Notes under the pieces: model-generated
Told to the model about the DNA's origin: nothing
The model's input: the letters and a program-made list of their open reading frames with translations, nothing else
Database searches by the model: none
Position numbers and translations under genes: made by a program
Source: Chalara sp. BL73
Taxonomy: Eukaryota > Ascomycota > Leotiomycetes > Helotiales
Direction: 5' to 3'
DNA: 64,000 nt
Assembly (NCBI GenBank): GCA_918026815.1
Contig: CAKJVC010000160.1
Location: 466,268-530,267, forward strand
Part shown: in pieces, positions 57,332 to 64,000 of the stretch
Layout: every line of letters starts with the position of its first letter
Position numbering within the stretch: position 1 is the stretch's first letter

Positions 57332-58111
57332 GATGAAAGAGTTGTGTCGAAGACCAGCTTCGATGCTTTGTGCTATTGTCCCAATTCCAATGTTGCGGTG
57401 AGAGAGATCGAGATACCGACGCCAGCATGAATCATATATGCGAAAAGATCCATACTGTTCCGGTAACTTCGGTGTTAGATCCCGCGCAGGCTGAGGCCGT
57501 TCTTGAGGAATGGCTATGGTTTGAGACTTTTCAAAGCATCGCGCTCAAATAAGTCTGGCGCTGAACCAATGGGCCAAAGATCTTCATGGTCTCAGGAAAC
57601 ATTGAATTGCATGGAAATCTTTCGGGTTTATGAGAATCATTGGAATGTGTAGACCTAATTTGAAGCGATTGACAGCGCATAGGTCAATTGACAAAGGGCC
57701 TGTTTCGTTTATAGCAAGTACACAGATAAAGATGATGTATGCTTCTACGTGATTAGAACTTGAAGCAGTTGGTCCTTGTTTCTCTAAGTTCAGAGACACA
57801 TTTGAGTCAGCTCTGCTACATCGAGGACAAACGTAGCTGCTTGTAACAGCCTGAACTGTTCATAAGACGTCGTACCTTGCGTAAGTCGGTTACGTGTACG
57901 TCACCTTTGAAAATGATGAAATATGATTCGGGAGTCGGATGGTGGCGCATTCTCGCAACGCCCTGATCAACATCAAATGTGAGCCGAAGAGGGTCAAGCC
58001 TCAATTACCCCTCCAAGCTGGAAGTCACTCACAAGATACTTCTCCCCCACCACCACCATCATCATCACCACCCACCAAATATATCTGTCTGCAGCTCTCA
58101 AAATCTCTCTC
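57332..58111. other. Divergent intergenic region
   Basis: 780 bp between the preceding minus-strand gene and the phosphoserine phosphatase gene. Ends in a CAC/CAT repeat. No gene supported. Confidence 0.5.
58048..58073. repeat. (CAC/CAT)n microsatellite
   Basis: Trinucleotide run of mixed CAC and CAT in the 5' leader of the phosphatase gene, about 40 bp before its start. Confidence 0.8.
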
Positions 58112-59543
58112 ATGATGGCTACTACCACCACAGCGTCAACCAGAGCCAGCCGACCCAGCTTCGGCGCATCCATGCGTAGTGGATCTTATCTGCAAGAGCA
58201 TCAGCAATACCGACCCCCTCATCAAGATGGACATCCCGGAATTGACAGCATAGTAGAAGGGCTTCAACGGGCCTCAGTATCCCCTCCTCCCACTAAGCGT
58301 ATGGCAAGCTTCAACGGATTCCATCGCCAAAGTCGCCACCAAAGATCATTGACAGCGGGCTCAACCACCCTTGTCGCATGCTCATTGCCAGCCTCCCGCC
58401 GGAGCTACCTCCGATCGATTGATTGCAACTTTGATTTACAAGACAACGGCTCCGCGAGCTGTGATCAGCGACTATTCGCTAGGACGTGCACCGTCTGGCG
58501 ATGCGTCAACAGTCTCAACCACTATTCCGCCAAACCTGGCACCTGTCCGGACACTCTCCAACTTCCCTCTCGAGCCCCCAACACCAGACCCAGAGCCACT
58601 TGACCATCTTTATGGAAGTTACATCTCACCGCTGTGTTTGACTTCCTTCCTTCACCTCATCAGCTCTCTTCCATCCCGCCCAGGCTCCCAGACCCTCTCA
58701 TCTTCCCACCGCTGTCTCAACAATCCCGAACACCCCACAGTCGTCGAGCTCTCGCCTCTCCAACACCCGACCCTACATATCTTTCACTTAATGAGTTGCG
58801 AAAGCACGAGCTTCTTTATCGCTTCGAGCGTGAATGGAACGTCGATGTCATTCTACAAGCCGACACCGTGCTCCGTCGATATCCGCGGCTCGTGGTGTTT
58901 GACATGGACTCCACGCTCATTCAGCAAGAAGTAATCGACCTAATTGCTGCCTCCATAGGTGTTGAAGCTGAAGTATCCGCTATAACTGAGCGAGCAATGA
59001 ACGGGGGCTAGATTTCTCTGCATCCCTACGAGAACGGGTTAAGTTGCTTAAGGGGTAGACGAAGATATCTTCACAAAATTGAAAACTGTCATTACGCCAA
59101 CCAAAGGCGCCAGGGAATTGATCAAAGCATTAAAGAAGCTTGGTGTAAGGACTGCTGTTTTATCGGGCGGGTTCATTCCCTTAACACAATGGCTGGCCGA
59201 TGACCTCGGACTCGATTACGCATATGCAAACACCCTAGAGTCTGACCCCACAACTGGGAAGCTCACAGGCGAGGTGCTAGGCTCAATTGTCAACGCAGAG
59301 AGAAAACGGGATCTCCTTCTCGAAATCGCCAGGAAGGAGAATGTAGCATTAGAGCAAGTGGTCGCCATAGGCGATGGAGCGAACGACCTTCTCATGATGA
59401 AGGCGGCGGGTCTCGGGGTCGCATTTAATGCAAAGCCTGTGGTGCAGTTGGAAGCCCAAGCTCGTTTGAACGGCGGGACGCTACTGGATCTCTTACATGT
59501 GTTCGGCTTCACTTTAGAAGAGGTTCAAGCATTGATTCAGTGA
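58112..59543 (+). CDS. SER2: Phosphoserine phosphatase (SerB/Ser2-type), frame broken by about four indels
   Basis: HAD-family enzyme, last step of serine synthesis (O-phosphoserine to serine), cytosolic. Catalytic parts are intact: VVFDMDSTLIQQEVIDLIAA (nucleophile Asp in D-x-D-x-T), LSGGFIPL (Ser), the conserved Lys region, and GDGANDLLMM (Mg-binding Asp). The frame changes four times. The N-terminal frame from ATG 58112 (MATTTTASTRAS) gives way near 58360-58400 to the frame reading RLIATLIYKTTAPRAVISDY and DHLYGSYISPLCLTSFLHLI. It returns near 58670 (SIPPRLPDPLIFPP). One base is missing at the G run 59003-59007, after which LDFSASLRERVKLLKG is readable for 45 bp. One more is missing at the G run 59052-59055, before GVDEDIF. 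From 59055 it is open to the stop. No intron explains these. Conservation around the breaks suggests consensus errors or very recent decay. Confidence 0.85.
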
Positions 59544-60136
59544 TAACGGGGAAGGAAATAAAGTAGATGCAGAAAAAGGACTCAAGCAATAGCGTGAGCC
59601 TATAAACATCTCTTACGTACCCATGTCCTTAGAGTTCGGGTGTTCAAGAATATATGCACCAAAGGTAGAATTTTGGACAAGGTGGGCCTGGAGTTGGAGG
59701 AGTGTACCTAGGGACATAAAAGATATCCAGATGAGAGAAGCAATAATGAATACATGATCCACTTGATACCGACAAGATTTTTTATTTTGTTTCCTTCCAC
59801 ACTCGCTCCTACCTGCTACCCCTATCTACCCTTGAATATGCTTTCAAAATTGTATTCTGGAATATTCCGACTGTGTCCAAGTATAATTCTCGGAAGTAAA
59901 ATAAATATCATTGAAGGTTTAGTTATATTGCATCCATATCATACACAATGTGTACCCTATCATTGCCGTCCTGCGAAAAATAACGCCTTCCCTGATCTTT
60001 TTGAGAATATAGGTTGTACACCAAAATTGGTGGCCGAAGCGACGGCCTCCCTTTGTATATTCTGTATAGTCCCATGATGCCGTACGACTAGAATCTAAAT
60101 GCAAAAACGCCGTACGGTGTCCTTCCCGACAAAACA
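59544..60136. other. Intergenic between convergent genes
   Basis: Two 3' flanks; no gene supported. Confidence 0.55.
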
Positions 60137-62184
60137 TCACGTCTCTGGAGCCGCTTCTTCCGATTCCTGGATCGTTTCGGCTACTGGGTCATTCAGTTGC
60201 TTCTCGAGACCGCCTAGAAGATCTGGAAAACTATCATCCTCATCATCCTCATCATCCTCATCATCCGCAGTTGGTGCTGCAGTTTCTGGAATTGTTTCGA
60301 CGGCTGCCACTTTGGGCGAGTCATGTTTAGGAGCCACAGCTTCTTCGGAGGGCGCTTCTACAACTTCCGGATTCGACACATCCTCTGGTTCAGTGGCTGG
60401 GGGTGCTTCATCATTATCATTGCCCTCGATTGCATTACTTGACTTCTCGACGATATCAAGTAACATTTCTTCCTCCTCTTTCTCCTCCTTGAGGAGCTCC
60501 GCTGCCGCAACAGTCTCAGCGACACCTGGCGCTGGTGGAGGACTTGGAATAATCGGCGGTGTTGTAGTCGCCATCTCGCTCTGCATTGGTTCATTGAGTA
60601 CCTCGATTCCGGGAGCTGCAACATCAGGCACTGGTTCTATAGGCTGAATATTGGCAGAAAGAGGGGTGCGGTGGTAGGTGCATCTAATGGCGAACTTGGA
60701 GTGGACGTTGTCAATGCCACATTTTTCAGCGGACTTCCTGCTTTGACATCTGATTCTTCAATCTGTAGTAAGGAGGAATTGCCACATCTTCAACCTGCTT
60801 GATTTCGCTTTCTGTTGTGGCTGGTATATCTGCCACTGGCGGAATATCAGACAGAGCTGAAACATCCTGAGGTAGTTTGGAGGGCGACTTTGGATCAGCG
60901 GAGGTTTCCTGATCATCGTCACCTTCCTCGCCATCATCACCCTCGTCGTCGGAAGAATCATGTGCGGAACCATCAGCCATTTCTGTGTCCTCGCCATTAG
61001 TAGGATTAGAGTCTGCTCCATTTTCCTGTTGAGTCTTTACACAACATTAGCGTTATGGCTTTTGAGCATACAGACATGACTTACTTCAGAATCTGCTCTA
61101 CCATCAGACACGGAGCTTTGCGTGATGCCATCCACATCTACAACTTGAGGAGCACTAGTGGGACCTGGGGTAAGCTTTTGCTTTTTCTTTCCCTCCCTGG
61201 CCCTTTCATTTTCCTCTTCGGTATTCTCTTCGGAGGAGTTGGTGTAAGGAGACCTTCGCCTAGAGAAGGCGCAGTTACAGCCGGTACAACTGTCTGTGAG
61301 ATGACCTCTCCATCAATTTGTTGACCTGGTTGAAGCACCACATTCTGTACATATTCATTTCCTGCCGCATCAATCCGCTTCACAGTCGCTTTTGTGATGG
61401 TTGGCCCAACATTTGTAGGCTTCGCAGCAACAGTCCTTAAATTTTTCCTTCGCGCGGCCAAGTATTCCACGTCCGGGCCTTCCATATGTCTAGGTATCTG
61501 CTTCCATGCTTTTGCTGTGAATCCTTTATCTTTGGATTCATCATCTTTCTTCTCCGGCTTCTCGCCCGCAACAGCTTCCGGGTCAACTTCTCTTCCTCCG
61601 CCGGTGCCGTTCGTTTGTATATCCTCCCTGAGCGCGCAGCTCTTAGTAGATCCTGACTGTGTTGGGGAAGAAGGTGGGAGTCTTTGGGCATTCCATGTGG
61701 GAGCTCTACAGCCCAGATGTCATTTTGAGACGTGGTGCTTTCTTGAGTCGCTGGTGGAACTACGGCCACATAATCGCGCCGCCAGTGCCGTATCGGCAGG
61801 CCCTCATACATATCATGGTCAACATATCCTGTCCGATTCTGCCGTCTATTTTGCGCTCGGTTATACTATATGATTGTCGTTAGAATCTGATGCCACGGTC
61901 GTACAATTGGAGCATATTTCTTTAGAGGAAACATCATCTTCCTCTAGCTCAAGCTTAACATCATCCATGAAACATATCGACGCTGCATATAACAATTTCT
62001 CATCAGACATTGCCGCAATGGTCAAAGCATAGCAAATAAACATCAATTCTCTGATACGGACAAGGTCTGATGCGAACGCGCGAGATTGAATTAGATGGGA
62101 GGGGTATTCGAGTCATAGTGCTGGTTTTAATGCAAAACTGCGTTTCCACCCGAATAAAAGAATACTACTCACAGTTGGTGCCAT
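60137..62184 (-). CDS. Acidic, largely disordered protein of unknown function; frame broken by about four indels
   Basis: Proposed start ATG 62184 (MAPT), then a ~300-bp intron (GTGAGT at 62172, acceptor ATATAG at 61866), exon 61865-61085, an intron 61084-61026 (GTAAGT ... GCTAAT ... CAACAG) and exon 61025-60137; about 560 aa. The ordered part is N-terminal: [40 protein letters not shown] and [13 protein letters not shown]. The frame then slips near 61590 (next [20 protein letters not shown], then [20 protein letters not shown]), near 61185 ([20 protein letters not shown]), near 60765 and near 60665. Each slip fits one or two missing bases. The C-terminal half is Asp/Glu-rich with a CTCATCATC-type repeat encoding [11 protein letters not shown] do not recognise the family; a nuclear role is possible from composition. 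The first exon is the least certain part. Confidence 0.6.
60233..60266. repeat. (CTCATCATC)n coding repeat
   Basis: About four 9-bp units, encoding an Asp/Glu run on the minus strand of the acidic protein gene. Confidence 0.8.
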
Positions 62185-62923
62185 GATGCACGCCTTTCCA
62201 TCGAGTGGTTCATTAACGTTGTCACCTAGCCACAAGTTGACGCGACGTTCGAGTGGAGTTTACATTATCGGAGATATGTAAATCCGTACCGAGCAAGGTT
62301 CCCCATTGAGCCCCTGCATCAGCAACCCAGAGGTTCATGTTGAAATATAAGATTTTAAGTTAAAAGAATTAAAATGTGAAAAGAGAAGTATTAAGAGGCA
62401 CAATATTAACTTACTTCTTAAGAGGATAAGCGATATAGTATTCTGGACCTTCGCCTCAAAACGCCATACAAACGCCTAGAAGCGCTGGGGTTGGAGGCGA
62501 TCCGTCTTGTGAGTAAAGAGATCTAGTTATTGATAGAGTATACAAAGACAAGCCTGAAAGAATTTTTTGAGCTGGTATACCTCAAAAAGGGTAACCTGTG
62601 ATGAAAAGAATGATAGTAACCCCAGGCCATCCAGATTAGCTCACTTCTTCACTTGAAAATGCTGGAACATGAAATGACCTTTTAATAATACTCAAAACGC
62701 TTATCGGAGAGTGGTATATAATGACCAACTGGGCATCTATGTGAAACTCCGCGAATATCAACGCCCGTCTTCCTTGTGTACATTATCATACAAGTGGATG
62801 CTCATTCCGCCAGGCTCAGAAATATACAAATCATCTTATTTATTATGGAGAGCCGAGGTGTCCGTAGTTCAGTCCCAACTGCAACATATCAGTATCTCAC
62901 ATCTAGCATATTTAAATGTTTAC
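62185..62923. other. Intergenic
   Basis: Between two minus-strand genes: promoter of the acidic protein gene and 3' flank of ISD11. No other gene supported. Confidence 0.5.
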
Positions 62924-63547
62924 TCACCCTGTGTCCTTCTGGCGTACTATTTCATTCCTTTGTCCTCCCTGCTTGCCCTAACGTTTAATCAGCACAGTGA
63001 TGGGACATATCATGCAGTACACATACTGATTTTCCACCTTCCACCACCAATCTGTCCAATTGATAGAACTGGCTAACGACGGTTTGTCTCTGTTGAAACC
63101 ATCAGCATAGTGCTCTCTAAGTGCTTCTTCTCCTGTCACATCGATTCGGCTTCCCTGTAGAGGTATCATGCACAGTTCTCACTCCTATGCGCGACGCCTT
63201 CTTGGTTCCGACGTACCTTCATACTTTGGAGCTCTTTTAAACCCTTCTGTATCAGCTCCTGAATCTTCCTCGAGTCCTGCACATCCTTATGTTCCCTGAA
63301 AGCATCCCTCGTCCTTCGTTTGGCATATTCCCTAAAGTTGTATGCTGCAAACTGTTCGCCCTGCCGCAATAATTGTCGATACTACGAAAGGTAAGCATGA
63401 GTCTCATGCTCAATATTCAGTTTTCTGGTAGACGGTAATGTGATAATAATATGAGTGGCGGAACAGAAAAAAACAATAAGGAAGAAATCTTACCAACGAC
63501 CTTGCCTGTTGGGCTGAATCACCTTTCAAACTATTGACCACCGACAT
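62924..63547 (-). CDS. ISD11: Isd11/LYRM4-type iron-sulfur cluster biogenesis protein
   Basis: Four small exons, 63547-63494, 63381-63217, 63089-63027 and 62977-62924, all joined at phase 0 by GT-AG introns of 49-127 bp; 111 aa. The first join creates the diagnostic LYR motif (SLYRQLLRQ) from TTG|TATCGA. It continues [20 protein letters not shown] (the family F-x-x-YNFR-x-YA pattern), a helix [17 protein letters not shown], then [20 protein letters not shown] and a tail ending RQKDTG. Isd11 binds and stabilises the cysteine desulfurase Nfs1 (with acyl carrier protein) in the mitochondrial matrix and is needed for Fe-S cluster assembly. The last exon has a GTGAGT directly at the stop, so a further exon cannot be excluded. 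Unlike its neighbours this gene shows no frameshift. Confidence 0.92.
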
Positions 63548-64000
63548 AGTACTAAGCTTTGTATGAGGAGCGCTGCCAGCAAGAGATGCAGATGCTCATT
63601 TGATGCTGCGGTCACCAAAAATGCCCTTTGGAACGGACTCAACTATCCCCAAGAGGAACTAGCGTCGGCCTATGCTAGCTCCGTCTTTTCGATCAAAGAT
63701 CTAATCTTATCTCTTCTTATCTTATCGGCTTATCGAGAATGATAAACAAGATTTCGAATTTTCTTCATAAAGGCATGACATCCTTGGTGTTTCCTCTGAA
63801 GCACAAATTCACTGACAGCAGTCTGTCATACAGTACAGTACCGCAATTATAAGCTTTTCGAGATGGAGTCTCGGAAAAGCCGCTCAGCATACAGTGTGAG
63901 CCTCCTGACATTACTGTATGACTCCAGCTTTACCCCAATTTCCCTTTTCCCTTCTCTTTGAACAATGCTTGGCAGCAGCCGCACCGTGAATGAGCACGTT
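63548..64000. other. Intergenic, ISD11 upstream region
   Basis: Contains a cluster of CTTATC/GATAAG-type sites at 63690-63740 (several TTATC in about 50 bp). These could bind GATA factors; otherwise no gene. Confidence 0.45.

Noticed and set aside
60099..60647. 182-codon plus-strand Ser/Thr-rich frame
   Set aside because: Antisense of the Asp/Glu-rich coding repeat, which naturally leaves the opposite strand open.

Overview
The window reads as nuclear DNA of a filamentous ascomycete (Pezizomycotina, probably a Leotiomycete; the class is inference). The evidence is short 46-110 bp GT-AG introns with CTAAC/CTGAC branch points, plus HET-domain, 2EXR, Zn2Cys6 and fungal seven-helix genes, a secreted PL1 pectate lyase and a Tc1-type transposon. 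Genes are monocistronic and there is no operon structure. I found no convincing tRNA, rRNA or CRISPR. All exon joins below were read from the sequence by splice motifs, phase and frame continuity.

Region 1 (1-13 kb): a decayed NLR-type (NB-ARC-like) relic, an intact two-exon HET gene, a 2EXR gene, a multi-exon membrane protein, a SAM methyltransferase, and a HET pseudogene with stops and frameshifts. Region 2 (13-30 kb): a Gln/Pro-rich protein with a weakly Clr5-like N-terminus, a gene-poor stretch holding one degraded coding region, then a divergent SDR / threonine-nucleophile asparaginase pair, an HSL-type esterase with an unresolved 5' end, and a secreted pectate lyase. Region 3 (30-39 kb): a complete 1.3-kb Tc1 element with TIRs and TA target duplication whose transposase has one stop, AT-rich wasteland, and an intact 1,381-codon gene fusing TPR-like helices to a HET domain. 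Region 4 (40-45 kb): a zinc-less MDR oxidoreductase divergent from a cupin gene, then a four-exon Zn2Cys6 transcription factor.

Region 5 (46-55 kb) is the most unusual part. Two large tandem genes (1,467 and 1,193 aa by my splice models) share one architecture that I do not recognise: a basic N-terminal motif, a ~150-residue helical module (duplicated in the first gene), a row of ~30-residue repeats with the core Y-x-P-x-V-H-G ... W ... G-R-P, a divergent Cys6 zinc knuckle, and then a domain with conserved Cys and His that resembles an OTU/papain-like peptidase core. The first gene adds a C-terminal zinc-ribbon region that the second lacks.

Region 6 (55-64 kb) carries conserved cellular genes: a coiled-coil/hydrophobic fungal protein, phosphoserine phosphatase, an acidic nuclear-looking protein, and the Fe-S biogenesis LYR protein Isd11. 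Three of these four are broken by single-base indels, mostly losses and several in homopolymers, while their sequence otherwise looks constrained. This suggests consensus errors in the assembly at least as much as real decay. Allorecognition-type genes (one NLR relic, two HET genes, one HET pseudogene) recur through the first 40 kb.
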